Below are positions 41,375-50,338 of a stretch of 64,000 nucleotides of DNA, one piece after another. Each line of letters starts with the position of its first letter. Within the stretch, counting starts at the first letter, position 1. The notes beneath the pieces were generated by a model that worked only from the letters and a program-made list of their open reading frames with translations, had not been told where the DNA came from and did no database searches. Source of the DNA: Gordonibacter sp034932485 (lineage in GTDB: Bacteria > Actinomycetota > Coriobacteriia > Coriobacteriales > Eggerthellaceae); contig JAYFOQ010000023.1 of assembly GCA_034932485.1 (NCBI GenBank), forward strand, positions 1 through 64,000, written 5' to 3'. Position numbers and translations under genes: made by a program.

Positions 41375-42185
41375 AGCAATCGTCTAAAGCTTCGTCGTCC
41401 GTCTTTAACACCGGCACAAAGCGACGCACGAACGTACCTTCACCTTTACCCTTCAAGTAAATATAACCCACAATCGAAAACACTACCGCACCAACAAAAT
41501 TCACCAATAGGTCTTCCATGGTGTCCGCAAGACCAAGATCAAGATATCCTCCCACACCAAGGTCTTGCCCATTAACCACAACCGAATCGATATTTTTAAT
41601 TAGAAACGGCCTTTGTACATCCTCGGGATTCAACATAATGCTCGAAATGCTAAATACTACGGTATCCTTCTGCATATCTAGCCCAAAAAACAAATCCATG
41701 CCGAATTCGAAGAACTCCCACAACACGCCGATAGTCATAGAAAAGCAGAATGCAACCACCACACAAAAGAAGGGAGAAAGCGCAAATGCAATACGATCGC
41801 TTCGATTTAGGATAGACACCAGCGCAAGCCCGATCGCTGCCGCCAAAAATCCGTTAAACGTATGCAGCATTGTGTCCCAAAACGGAAAGATCGTATAAAA
41901 ACGAAACACCTCGCCCAGTATCTCAGCTGCAAAAATAAATAATACGATAATTACCTCAAGTGTTTCAGGTATCGTAATGCTGAAACGCGCTTCAATAAAC
42001 GGGGGCACCATAAAAAGCACGAGAGTAATCAAGCACAAAAAGACTGTCTCGTAACTACCAAACACGAGTGCAGCAATCGCGCAAGCAAACACCAGCAACC
42101 ACAGCACTGCTTTCAGAATGAAAGCCCCTCGATTACCCCGCATTGCCTGAGTTATGGTTCGCGTCTTATCCCCCATGCTTCTCAT
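41367..42185 (-). CDS. Multi-pass membrane protein, YjdF/DUF2238-like
   Basis: The 272-residue protein has about seven hydrophobic segments: two or three between about 22 and 68, then about 75-93, 110-130, 138-160 and 230-250. Between them lie conserved-looking acidic and histidine residues (EILGEVFRFYTIFPFWDTMLHTFNGFLAA and GVLWEFFEFGMDLFFGLDMQKDT). This resembles the YjdF/DUF2238 membrane family; its function is unknown. AGGTG precedes the ATG at 42185. It lies 34 bases after rnr and its 3' end contains the FabT-like box of the next gene. Confidence 0.7.
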   Translation of the reverse strand: MRSMGDKTRTITQAMRGNRGAFILKAVLWLLVFACAIAALVFGSYETVFLCLITLVLFMVPPFIEARFSITIPETLEVIIVLFIFAAEILGEVFRFYTIFPFWDTMLHTFNGFLAAAIGLALVSILNRSDRIAFALSPFFCVVVAFCFSMTIGVLWEFFEFGMDLFFGLDMQKDTVVFSISSIMLNPEDVQRPFLIKNIDSVVVNGQDLGVGGYLDLGLADTMEDLLVNFVGAVVFSIVGYIYLKGKGEGTFVRRFVPVLKTDDEALDDCLL

Positions 42186-42219
42186 GCGATCACCTAGAAT
42201 CTTTCAACATAAAGGCGTT

Positions 42220-44307
42220 TCAGCGTCCCGTCTGAACAAGACGGAAATCAAGGCGACCACTACGTACATCAGCCGACACCAGCGCCACAGGCAGACGCTG
42301 TCCCAGACGATAAACCGTGCCCGTATCACTGCCTGTCAAACAATGCAGTGATGGATCAAACGAAAAGTATTCAGCTCCCAAATTTTTCAGAGGAACGAGA
42401 CCTTCAGCCGTATTTTCCAGGCGCACATACAAACCGTAGGTAGCTACCCCGGACACCACTGCCGAAAACGTCTGCCCCACTGCACCTTCCATATATTCAA
42501 CAATCTTGAGCTCTTGCGACTCGCGAGCCGCCCTCTCAGCAATCCGTTCCATATTCGAAGAGTGTTCAGCGATCCACGGCAATGCGGCAACCTCTTGGTC
42601 AAATTTCTCCGAGCGCCTCGTTAGCTGCGCTTTCAGCATTCGGTGTACCACAAGGTCGGGGTAACGCCTAATAGGCGAAGTAAAGTGGGTATAAGCATTA
42701 CTTGCAAGCCCGTAATGCGGCTCGCAGTCTTGACGGTATATCGCACGCTTCATGGCGCGTAAGAGAAGCGTCGACACCAAGTCACCCTCAATACGTCCCT
42801 TACTACATTCAAGCGCTTGGGCAAGTGTATGCGGATCGCCCGCCACCAACCGATTCTGATCAATCTCTTTGAACCAAGAGAACTCCTGAAACACAGGGAT
42901 CAATGCCGCCAAACTATCGGCTGACGGTTTATCGTGAACACGAAAAATACCCGGAAACTTCGCATCGTGCAGATGTTGTGCCACAGTTTCGTTTGCCAAA
43001 ATCATGGCTTCCTCAATAAGCGAAGTCGCATCGGTTTTACGGCGAAGATCAATACCCTGAGGATGTCCCTCAGCATCAAGTCGAACTTTGGCTTCGACCG
43101 TATCAAAATCAAGCCCACCAGCTGCCTGCCGGGCAGCCCCTCGCAACCTCGCAATCTGCGACAACGGCTCAAGTCGTCCGACAAGAGAAGAGGCATCCTC
43201 TCGCTTCGAAGAAACGCTATTTTCGGCAGCTCCATCGAGCAAGGCTTGCGCCTCCTCATAAGAAAGTCGTGCATTCGACATGATGAGCGCAGGGTAAAGC
43301 TCATAGCCCACCAAACGTGCCTGCTTATCCAAATACAAATCGGCCGTCATCGTACGACGAACTTCATCGGGTCGAAGCGAGCACAGATCTCCCGAAAGCT
43401 CATCAGGGAGCATGGGAATAACCCGATCAACCAGATAAACACTCGTAGCGCGTCGTCTCGCATCCAAGTCTAACGAGGAATTCCAAGGTACATAATGAGA
43501 CACATCTGCAATATGCACCCCCAGTCGCCATACCGCAGTCTTAACTTCCTGACCGCTTACCCGACGAATCTCCGAAGGAATGCACCCAGCATCGGCAGAC
43601 TCATCAAGAGAAACCCGCTCCAGTGATAGTGCGTCATCAAAATCGCGTGCATCGGCAGGATCAATGGTGAGGGTAAAACGCGACCGCAAGTCACGATACC
43701 CCTCCAACAGCGCCGATTCCTCATCCAAAGTCGCCGAGCGCGCCTCTGTCAGCGCGCCTGCGGAAAACTCAGTTTCGAGTTTATGGCGCGCCACAATAAG
43801 GTCTACCCCTAAATTCTCATCACCGGCAATGCCGATAACTTCTTCCACCACGCCTGTTGCTGCAGTGTTGCGGCTAGGAAACGTAGTAATACGCACACGC
43901 ACGAGGGCACCATCCGGTACCTCTGGATGGTCGGCGCGCATGGTGAAAATATCATAAGGAATACGCGGGTCTTCAGGAACAACCACGCCAAAAGGTTCGG
44001 CCACTTCGTAGCGTCCCAAAAGCGTATCATGAGCACGGTCAACAACACGCAGCACACGCGCGGCAGGTTGTTCGCCTGGCCGCAAATTGTGTGTTTGGGC
44101 AAAAGATTGCTTTTTCTTTGTGCCAACCTGAGGTAGCGGTACCACTTCCACGAGGTCGCCGTCGAAAGCACCTGCCATTTTCGACTCGGGAATAAAGTAA
44201 TCTCCCGCGTCCGTTTGTACAAACCCAAAACCTCCGCCGCGTACCATCAGAACGCCACGAGGATTGCTACGAGGATGCTGGCGCGTATGCGCTCGCGAGC
44301 GAGACAC
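42220..44307 (-). CDS. rnr: Ribonuclease R
   Basis: RNase R is a 3'-to-5' exoribonuclease that degrades structured RNA and also matures and degrades tmRNA-linked messages. The protein is about 695 residues. It begins with a cold-shock OB domain (RGVLMVRGGGFGFVQTDAGDYFIPESKMAGAFDGDLVEV). The RNB catalytic domain has TIDPADARDFDDALSLE, which carries the metal-binding aspartates, and HYGLASNAYTHFTSPIRRYPDLVVHRML. It ends with an S1 domain and a short tail. The start is uncertain: GTG at 44307 lies just after the upstream stop, an ATG at 44247 is later, and neither has a good ribosome site. No N-terminal helix-turn-helix is present. Confidence 0.92.
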   Translation of the reverse strand: MSRSRAHTRQHPRSNPRGVLMVRGGGFGFVQTDAGDYFIPESKMAGAFDGDLVEVVPLPQVGTKKKQSFAQTHNLRPGEQPAARVLRVVDRAHDTLLGRYEVAEPFGVVVPEDPRIPYDIFTMRADHPEVPDGALVRVRITTFPSRNTAATGVVEEVIGIAGDENLGVDLIVARHKLETEFSAGALTEARSATLDEESALLEGYRDLRSRFTLTIDPADARDFDDALSLERVSLDESADAGCIPSEIRRVSGQEVKTAVWRLGVHIADVSHYVPWNSSLDLDARRRATSVYLVDRVIPMLPDELSGDLCSLRPDEVRRTMTADLYLDKQARLVGYELYPALIMSNARLSYEEAQALLDGAAENSVSSKREDASSLVGRLEPLSQIARLRGAARQAAGGLDFDTVEAKVRLDAEGHPQGIDLRRKTDATSLIEEAMILANETVAQHLHDAKFPGIFRVHDKPSADSLAALIPVFQEFSWFKEIDQNRLVAGDPHTLAQALECSKGRIEGDLVSTLLLRAMKRAIYRQDCEPHYGLASNAYTHFTSPIRRYPDLVVHRMLKAQLTRRSEKFDQEVAALPWIAEHSSNMERIAERAARESQELKIVEYMEGAVGQTFSAVVSGVATYGLYVRLENTAEGLVPLKNLGAEYFSFDPSLHCLTGSDTGTVYRLGQRLPVALVSADVRSGRLDFRLVQTGR

Positions 44308-44311
44308 GACC

Positions 44312-45601
44312 CTACGCCCGCACGAGAGACTGAGCCGTCTCCATAGCCAGACTCTTCTGATTATCGCTTGCTGCATCGCCCGAAAGACCCACGGTCACAT
44401 TAGGCACAACGCCCACACCGTTGATACTACGCCCCTGAGGACTCAAGTAAAAGGCAGCCGTATAGCGCAATGCCCCTCCAAAACTTAGATCGCGCGTAAC
44501 CTGCACCGAACCCTTACCCAACGTATTAGTTCCCACCAACGTACCCCGCTGATTCTCTTGCAGGGCAACGGCCAACACTTCTGCGGCTGCAGCGGTATTC
44601 TCGTTTACCAACACCACGAGAGGTCTATCCGTAGCCACGTTTCCTGTAGCCGCCTTCGCACTGTTGCCGTCTTTGGTCTGAATCTGTACGATAGTGCCAC
44701 TCTTTACAAACAAGCTGGCCAGATCAACCGCCTGAGTCAAATATCCGCCGGGATTATCACGCAAATCGAGCACATAGGACAAAGCGCCTTTCGAAGCAAG
44801 ATCTGCAATAGCTTGTTTCACCAATCCCGACGAGTTTTGGGTAAGCTGCTTAACCTTAATGTAGCCCACCTCATCAGAAAGTTCACTGGTGACATTTTTT
44901 ACGTCGTAGCGCGAGCACGTGAGCGTCGTAGTGAACTCGTCTCCACCCTCTGCCTCAAGTGTAGCCGGGCGACGCCAAGTAATAACCACGGTATCGCCTT
45001 CATTGCGATCAAGTGACGTAGTAACCTCACTCATTGACCACTTCTGTCCACGATCGCCATCTATCGCTACCACATAATCGCCTTGACGAATACCCGCCAC
45101 CTGCGCAACCGAGCCATCGAATACATCGACCGCATAAGCCTGGCCATTGAATTCGGAGAAGAGTACACCAATGCCAGCATAGCTTCCAGAACTTTCATGC
45201 ATGAGCGAAGCGTAACGTGCCGAATCGTAGTAGCGAAGATAATTATCCTCTGTAGCTTCGGCAAATGCGCCCATAACGCTCGTAGTAGCTACCTCTAAAT
45301 CGTAGGTGTCAAGACTATCTTGTTTGATGATATCCTCAACTTCAGATAGGCGCACAGAAAGCGAATTGTAGGCATCCTTATCCTTCGTTGATGAAGCACC
45401 CGAAATAGGCTCACTGCCGCTTGTTATCGACGAGAACCCAACCGATTCCAGTAAGGCATTGTTTCCCCGCAAGAAGAACCCAACAGCAAAAGCAACACAT
45501 ACGCAAACGACGAAGGCCAAAATGCGCATCAAATGCAGGTTGCGGGCCCGCATTTTACGCGCGGACGCCGCAACCGAAATATTATCTCCGTGCTTCATCA
45601 T
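44312..45601 (-). CDS. S41 peptidase homologue (CtpA/CtpB-like) lacking the catalytic serine
   Basis: The 429-residue protein has an N-terminal anchor helix at about 25-45, then an extracytoplasmic PDZ domain (GVLFSEFNGQAYAVDVFDGSVAQVAGIRQGDYVVAIDGD) and an S41 domain. In the family the catalytic pair is a serine 25 residues before a lysine. Here the lysine is present (K363, TLGKGSVQ), but position 338 is alanine in NENTAAAAEVLAVAL, where relatives have a SAS or TAS pattern. The protein is thus predicted to be inactive as a peptidase. It follows ftsE and ftsX, which elsewhere control cell-wall hydrolases. It could be a substrate-binding scaffold of that complex, which is an inference. Confidence 0.88.
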   Translation of the reverse strand: MMKHGDNISVAASARKMRARNLHLMRILAFVVCVCVAFAVGFFLRGNNALLESVGFSSITSGSEPISGASSTKDKDAYNSLSVRLSEVEDIIKQDSLDTYDLEVATTSVMGAFAEATEDNYLRYYDSARYASLMHESSGSYAGIGVLFSEFNGQAYAVDVFDGSVAQVAGIRQGDYVVAIDGDRGQKWSMSEVTTSLDRNEGDTVVITWRRPATLEAEGGDEFTTTLTCSRYDVKNVTSELSDEVGYIKVKQLTQNSSGLVKQAIADLASKGALSYVLDLRDNPGGYLTQAVDLASLFVKSGTIVQIQTKDGNSAKAATGNVATDRPLVVLVNENTAAAAEVLAVALQENQRGTLVGTNTLGKGSVQVTRDLSFGGALRYTAAFYLSPQGRSINGVGVVPNVTVGLSGDAASDNQKSLAMETAQSLVRA

Positions 45602-45622
45602 GAAGACCGACGAGCTCCTCTG

Positions 45623-46534
45623 TTACACCTTCAAGTAGCGACGCATAGCCAAAGCCGAGCCGAACAGACCAATAATAAGTCCAGCTAATATCAACGCAGC
45701 ATAGATCATCAAGAATGCATTTAAATCAAGCTGTAACGGGAGGAACTGGAGAGCTCCCTGCAGCTTTGGCAGCGCAAAGTTACGCAGCAATTCCAGCATA
45801 CCTACTGCCAAAAGTGAACCGATAATAGCATGGAGTGCGCCTTCCATCAGGAAGGGGCCGCGAATAAAGCCATTGGACGCACCCACGAGACGCATGATGG
45901 CAATTTCCTTGCGACGCGCCAGAATGGCCAAGCGAATAGTGTTATTGATAAACACCATGGCGATAAAGATAAGGAGCGCGATGAGTGCGATGCCAATATA
46001 GCGAACGTAGTTGGTGAGCGAGAACAGCTTCTCAACCGTCTTCTGTCCATATTTCAGCGACTCAGCAGCCGTGTTGTAACCATAAATTTTCTGGAAAGTA
46101 GCATTATCTTCAATAGAGGCTGCAACCTGCTCGACCAACTGAGGATCGGAAAGCTCGACATCAATAGAAGCTGGCAAGGGGTTCTGACCGTCAAGCGAGT
46201 CGATAATCTCAGGATTCGAAGTCATCGAATTCCGGAAGTTATCAAGCGCCTGTTCTTTGGTAGTAAACCCAACAGATGCAACGCCATTGAGACCCTTGAT
46301 ATAATTCTCGAGCGATTGAATATCGGACTCGGGCGCATCGTCGGCAAGAAACACCGCAATGGACACCTCGTTTTCGATAGACGACACCACCTTTTCCACG
46401 ACAATGCCACCAACAAAGAAAATACCAATGATCAAAAGTGACAGAAAAATCGTGACAATGGAACCCAATGCAGTGGACAGATTGCGCGTGAATCCTGTAA
46501 GGGACTCTTTTATAAAGTAAGCGAAACTAGACAT
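45623..46534 (-). CDS. ftsX: Cell-division ABC permease FtsX
   Basis: FtsX pairs with the ATPase FtsE and transmits ATP hydrolysis across the membrane to peptidoglycan hydrolases at the division site or along the wall. The 303-residue product has a first membrane helix at about 22-45, an extracytoplasmic domain to about 170 and three more helices at about 177-200, 225-250 and 275-295. MAIMRLVGASNGFIRGPFLMEGALHAIIGS-like sequence marks the MacB/FtsX family. It overlaps ftsE by eight bases and precedes the S41 homologue by 21 bases. Confidence 0.95.
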   Translation of the reverse strand: MSSFAYFIKESLTGFTRNLSTALGSIVTIFLSLLIIGIFFVGGIVVEKVVSSIENEVSIAVFLADDAPESDIQSLENYIKGLNGVASVGFTTKEQALDNFRNSMTSNPEIIDSLDGQNPLPASIDVELSDPQLVEQVAASIEDNATFQKIYGYNTAAESLKYGQKTVEKLFSLTNYVRYIGIALIALLIFIAMVFINNTIRLAILARRKEIAIMRLVGASNGFIRGPFLMEGALHAIIGSLLAVGMLELLRNFALPKLQGALQFLPLQLDLNAFLMIYAALILAGLIIGLFGSALAMRRYLKV

Positions 46535-47369
46535 CGAAACCGTACACCCCCCGATCTTGGTCGCGGGTAAGGTGACCGCGGTCTAGCGCGATAACGCGCC
46601 GACGCATATTGTCAACCATCTCGCGGTCGTGCGTAGCAACAAGCACGGTGGTACCTGTGCGGTTAATTCGCTCAAGCAAGTCCATGATGCCGCGCGATGT
46701 CTGCGGGTCAAGGTTGCCGGTGGGCTCATCGCATATGAGCAGCGGAGGGCGATTCACAATAGCGCGCGCGATAGATACGCGCTGCTGTTCGCCGCCGGAA
46801 AGCTGGTCGGGGCGCTTATTAAGCTTATCTTGAAGACCCACCAAACGCAGCACCTCAGGCACCTGCGTCTTAATAACATGGCGACTCTTCCCAATAACCT
46901 CAAGCGCAAATGCCACATTCTCGAACACTGTCTTGTTCGGCAGCAGTTTGAAGTCTTGGAACACGCAGCCAATATTGCGGCGCAGATACGGCACGCGCCA
47001 ATTGCGCATGGTAGTTAAGTCTTCGTCTGCCACGTAAATGTTGCCCTGCGAGGGCTTAATCTCGCGAATAAGCATACGAATGAAAGTAGACTTACCCGAG
47101 CCAGAATGACCTACCAGGAAGATAAATTCACCTGCATAGATCTGCAGCGATATGTCGGCAAGCGCCGGCTTATTCGGCTGAGCTGGATAGACCTTCGACA
47201 CATGATCGAAAGTAATGACCGGCGTGCCCGTCTGCTGGGGAATATCGTCAACTTCCAGCACGGGCAACGACGCAGAAAGCTGCGACGTCGCTTGTCGGGA
47301 GTGGGCCGCACGGGCGCCGGGGCGACCAATAGGACGCGCAGAACCCCCTTGGCTGATATCGTTCGTCAC
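46527..47369 (-). CDS. ftsE: Cell-division ATP-binding protein FtsE
   Basis: This ABC ATPase drives FtsX. The 280-residue product has Walker A GHSGSGKS at about 87-94, the signature LSGGEQQRVSIARAIVNRPPLLICDEPTGNLDP with Walker B, and the H-loop VLVATHD. About 48 residues precede the conserved domain; they are rich in serine, alanine and arginine, probably disordered, and not usual for FtsE (about 230 residues). No better internal start was evident. The C-terminus overlaps the start of ftsX by eight bases. Confidence 0.95.
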   Translation of the reverse strand: MTNDISQGGSARPIGRPGARAAHSRQATSQLSASLPVLEVDDIPQQTGTPVITFDHVSKVYPAQPNKPALADISLQIYAGEFIFLVGHSGSGKSTFIRMLIREIKPSQGNIYVADEDLTTMRNWRVPYLRRNIGCVFQDFKLLPNKTVFENVAFALEVIGKSRHVIKTQVPEVLRLVGLQDKLNKRPDQLSGGEQQRVSIARAIVNRPPLLICDEPTGNLDPQTSRGIMDLLERINRTGTTVLVATHDREMVDNMRRRVIALDRGHLTRDQDRGVYGFDV

Positions 47370-47415
47370 AGAATGCTCCGTTCGAATAGTGATGTACTGA
47401 GACGTTTGAATCTTA

Positions 47416-48390
47416 TCAGAGAAGCTTGGCTGCCATAACCGTCTTCACAGCTTCGACAATCGCCGCGGCGCCCATGGCAAAGTAGTCGAGCAGCTCTTCA
47501 AACTCTCCCGACTTGCCAAACATATCGCGCATGCCCACAAACTCCGCACGCGCAGGATGCTTGGAAGCAAGTGTTTCGGCAACGGCAGAGCCAAGGCCAC
47601 CCAACACACTGTGTTCTTCGGCCACTACGACACAACCGGTCTTGGCCACGGAAGTCACGATAGTATCTTCATCAAGCGGCTTCACGGAAAACGCATCGAT
47701 TACCTCAACAGAAATACCTTCAACCGCGAGCATCTCAGCAGCCTTAAGGGCCTGCTCCACCTCGACACCACAGGCCACAATGGTAGCGTCGGTGCCCTCA
47801 CGAAGCACGTAGGCACGACCTATCTCCAGCTCAACATCGTCTGCATACACACACGGAACCGAAGCGCGGCCCATACGTACGTACACTGGACCTGGCGTTG
47901 CGGCGGCCAAGCGCAACGCTGCCCGCGCCGAAGCATAGTCGGCCGGAACAAGTACTCGCATATTGGGAAGCCCACGCATGAGCGAAATATCCTCGAGCAT
48001 CTGATGGCTACCACCATCGGGACCAACAGAGATACCCGCATGTGTGGGGGCAATTTTTACATTCAAGTTGCTGTAACATACGGTGTTGCGAATTTGGTCA
48101 TACACACGACCTGTACCAAAAACGGCAAATGAACCCGTATAAGCGATATTCCCCGTAATAGCCAAACCAGCTGCCACGTCTACCATATTCTGCTCAGCAA
48201 TACCGCAGTTGAACAGACGATCTTCAAAGCCAGCATCGGCTAGCTTCTTAGTTGTGGTCGACCCCGTAAGATCGGCATCCACCGCCACCACCGGTAGACC
48301 CTCGCCGGCGAGTTCTGCCAGTGTTACACCATAAGCGGCACGCGTGGCTTTTTTCTGCTGAGCCTGAATTTCATTTGCGAGCTTAACCAC
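47416..48390 (-). CDS. Transketolase, C-terminal subunit
   Basis: This is the pyrimidine-binding and C-terminal half of a split transketolase, which works with the next gene's product in the pentose phosphate pathway. The 324-residue product has GIAEQNMVDVAAGLAITG, with the glutamate that activates thiamine diphosphate, GPDGGSHQMLEDISLMRGLPNMRVLVPAD, and a C-terminal transketolase fold. I use the GTG at 48390, which has AAGGAG at good spacing; it overlaps the N-subunit gene by eight bases. An ATG 15 codons upstream lies deeper in that gene. Confidence 0.92.
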   Translation of the reverse strand: MVKLANEIQAQQKKATRAAYGVTLAELAGEGLPVVAVDADLTGSTTTKKLADAGFEDRLFNCGIAEQNMVDVAAGLAITGNIAYTGSFAVFGTGRVYDQIRNTVCYSNLNVKIAPTHAGISVGPDGGSHQMLEDISLMRGLPNMRVLVPADYASARAALRLAAATPGPVYVRMGRASVPCVYADDVELEIGRAYVLREGTDATIVACGVEVEQALKAAEMLAVEGISVEVIDAFSVKPLDEDTIVTSVAKTGCVVVAEEHSVLGGLGSAVAETLASKHPARAEFVGMRDMFGKSGEFEELLDYFAMGAAAIVEAVKTVMAAKLL

Positions 48391-49222
48391 AGCAGCTCTC
48401 CTTCCCCTGAGCGTCTTCCAGTTCGGAGAGCGCATGCGTCAACTGTTCGGCATTCGGCGCTTTACCATGCCAACCTGCCTCATTTTCCATAAACGACACA
48501 CCCTTGCCTTTAACCGTATGAGCGATGATCACCTGCGGTTTACCGCAACGAGCGGTCTTTGCAGCCACGAGCGTCTCGATAAGAGCAGCAATATCGTGGC
48601 CATCTACCTCGCTCACAGCCCAACCGAACGCCGCAAACTTCGCACCCAAGTCGCCCGGATCGCACACATCAGCGGTGCATCCATCGATCTGCAAACCGTT
48701 GCGGTCTACGATGGCTACAAGATTATCCAAGCGGCGGTGAGATGCGAACATCGCAGCCTCCCACACCTGACCTTCTTGACATTCACCATCGCCCAATAGC
48801 GTGAACACGGCCTGGTCTCCCCCCTCGAGTACCAAACCCGCCGCAGCACCTGCGGCAATGGAGAGCCCTTGTCCGAGCGACCCCGTAGACACCTCTACAC
48901 CTGGAAGCTGATTTGAGTCGGGGTGCCCCTGAAGCCTGCTACCCAACTTGCGCAAGGTAGTAAGCTCCTCGCGAGGGAAATAGCCCGCCTGAGCAAGAAC
49001 CGCATATAATGCTGGCGCTGCATGGCCTTTTGCCAAAATAAACCGATCACGCAAACCGTCTTGTGGATTTTTCGGATCGTGTCTTAACACGCCACCGAAG
49101 TAAATAGCCGCCAGGATGTCGGCGCTCGAGAGCGATCCACCCGGATGACCACTGCCCGCCTCTGCGATCATGCGCACGATATCTATGCGCATTTCGTTAG
49201 CGCGCCGTTCAAGCTCGGTCAT
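48383..49222 (-). CDS. Transketolase, N-terminal subunit
   Basis: This is the thiamine-diphosphate-binding half of the split transketolase. The 279-residue product has EAGSGHPGGSLSSADILAAIYFGG, RFILAKGHAAPALYAVLAQAG, the cofactor motif LGDGECQEGQVWEAAMFASHRRLDNLVAIVDRNGLQIDG and HTVKGKGVSFMENEAGWHGKAPN. I use the ATG at 49222, preceded by AAGGA. Two upstream ATGs exist; the first would overlap prfB. The split form is common in Actinobacteria and Firmicutes and is often linked to sugar fermentation. Confidence 0.92.
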   Translation of the reverse strand: MTELERRANEMRIDIVRMIAEAGSGHPGGSLSSADILAAIYFGGVLRHDPKNPQDGLRDRFILAKGHAAPALYAVLAQAGYFPREELTTLRKLGSRLQGHPDSNQLPGVEVSTGSLGQGLSIAAGAAAGLVLEGGDQAVFTLLGDGECQEGQVWEAAMFASHRRLDNLVAIVDRNGLQIDGCTADVCDPGDLGAKFAAFGWAVSEVDGHDIAALIETLVAAKTARCGKPQVIIAHTVKGKGVSFMENEAGWHGKAPNAEQLTHALSELEDAQGKESCCG

Positions 49223-49239
49223 GCCTGTTCCTTCCATTA

Positions 49240-50331
49240 TTAAGACACCCTCCATTTATGATAGCCAATCACAAATTGCTCTAAATCACCATCTAGTACG
49301 GCATCCACATTACCTGTTTCGATGCCGCTTCGAACATCCTTAACCATCTGGTAAGGATACAACACGTAGTTGCGAATCTGGCTGCCGAACGAGTTGTCCA
49401 TGCGGTCGCCACGCAATTCATCTAATTCTGCCAAACGTTTCTGCTCCTCAAGCTCATAGAGCTTGGCACGCAGCACGCGAAAAGCGGCTTCTTTGTTCTG
49501 CAGCTGAGATTTCTCGTTCTGGCAGGTTACTACGAGTCCTGTAGGCAGATGCGTTAGACGCACGGCCGAGTCGGTTGTGTTTACACACTGACCACCAGGG
49601 CCGCTGGAACGATATACATCCACACGCACGTCGGCGGGGTTCAAATCAACCTCGATATCGTCAGGCAATACCGGCAATACCTCCACTCCAGCAAACGTGG
49701 TGTGGCGACGTTTTTTATCGTCGGTCGGCGATATACGCACCAGGCGGTGTACGCCACTTTCGCTTTTCAGCATACCGAAGGCATTGCGACCCTCCACCTG
49801 GATAGTCGCCTTATCTAAACCAATACCCTCGCCGGGCACTAAGTCGAGAACAGTAACCTTCCAGCCTTTGTTCTCGGCGTAGCGCGCATACATACGGTAA
49901 AGCATCTCCGTCCAATCCTGGGCTTCTAAGCCACCAGAACCAGGATTCACGGTAAGAATAGCATCACCGCCGTCGAATCGTCCCGAAAACCATGAAGCTA
50001 TCTCGAGGCCCTCGAGCATACCAGAAAGACGATTCAGTGCGTCATCAGCCTCAGCCGCAAACGCTTCGTCCTCATCAGCAAGCTCGAGTGCCGCACGAGC
50101 ATCGTCCAAAAGCGTGGCAGCCTCTTCATAATCGTGAATAGTTTCACGCAGGTTGCTTGCCTGCTTGGAAATGACCTGCGCATGGGACGCATCGTCCCAG
50201 AAACCAGGCTGAGCTATCTCCTCGTCAAGCTTGGCCAAATCACTTATCAGTGTGCTTATATGCAGAAAACCGTGCGCATCCTCGATGCGTTGAGCCATCT
50301 GTTCAATGTTTTTTTCGCTTATATCAGCCAT
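49240..50331 (-). CDS. prfB: Peptide chain release factor 2
   Basis: RF2 ends translation at UGA and UAA. The 363-residue product has the N-terminal helical domain, the recognition domain and GPGGQCVNTTDSAVR (GGQ at about 246-248). The tripeptide that reads the stop codon is SPF in typical RF2; here it reads SPT at 201-203 (HRLVRISPTDDKKRRHTTFAG). There is no in-frame UGA near the start, so the programmed frameshift found in many bacteria is absent. AGGCAGGG precedes the ATG at 50331. secA ends seven bases upstream. Confidence 0.95.
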   Translation of the reverse strand: MADISEKNIEQMAQRIEDAHGFLHISTLISDLAKLDEEIAQPGFWDDASHAQVISKQASNLRETIHDYEEAATLLDDARAALELADEDEAFAAEADDALNRLSGMLEGLEIASWFSGRFDGGDAILTVNPGSGGLEAQDWTEMLYRMYARYAENKGWKVTVLDLVPGEGIGLDKATIQVEGRNAFGMLKSESGVHRLVRISPTDDKKRRHTTFAGVEVLPVLPDDIEVDLNPADVRVDVYRSSGPGGQCVNTTDSAVRLTHLPTGLVVTCQNEKSQLQNKEAAFRVLRAKLYELEEQKRLAELDELRGDRMDNSFGSQIRNYVLYPYQMVKDVRSGIETGNVDAVLDGDLEQFVIGYHKWRVS

Positions 50332-50338
50332 ACCCTGC

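Noticed and set aside
49240..50331. Programmed frameshift in prfB
   Set aside because: The coding frame is continuous from a good ribosome site and no in-frame UGA is present near the N-terminus.
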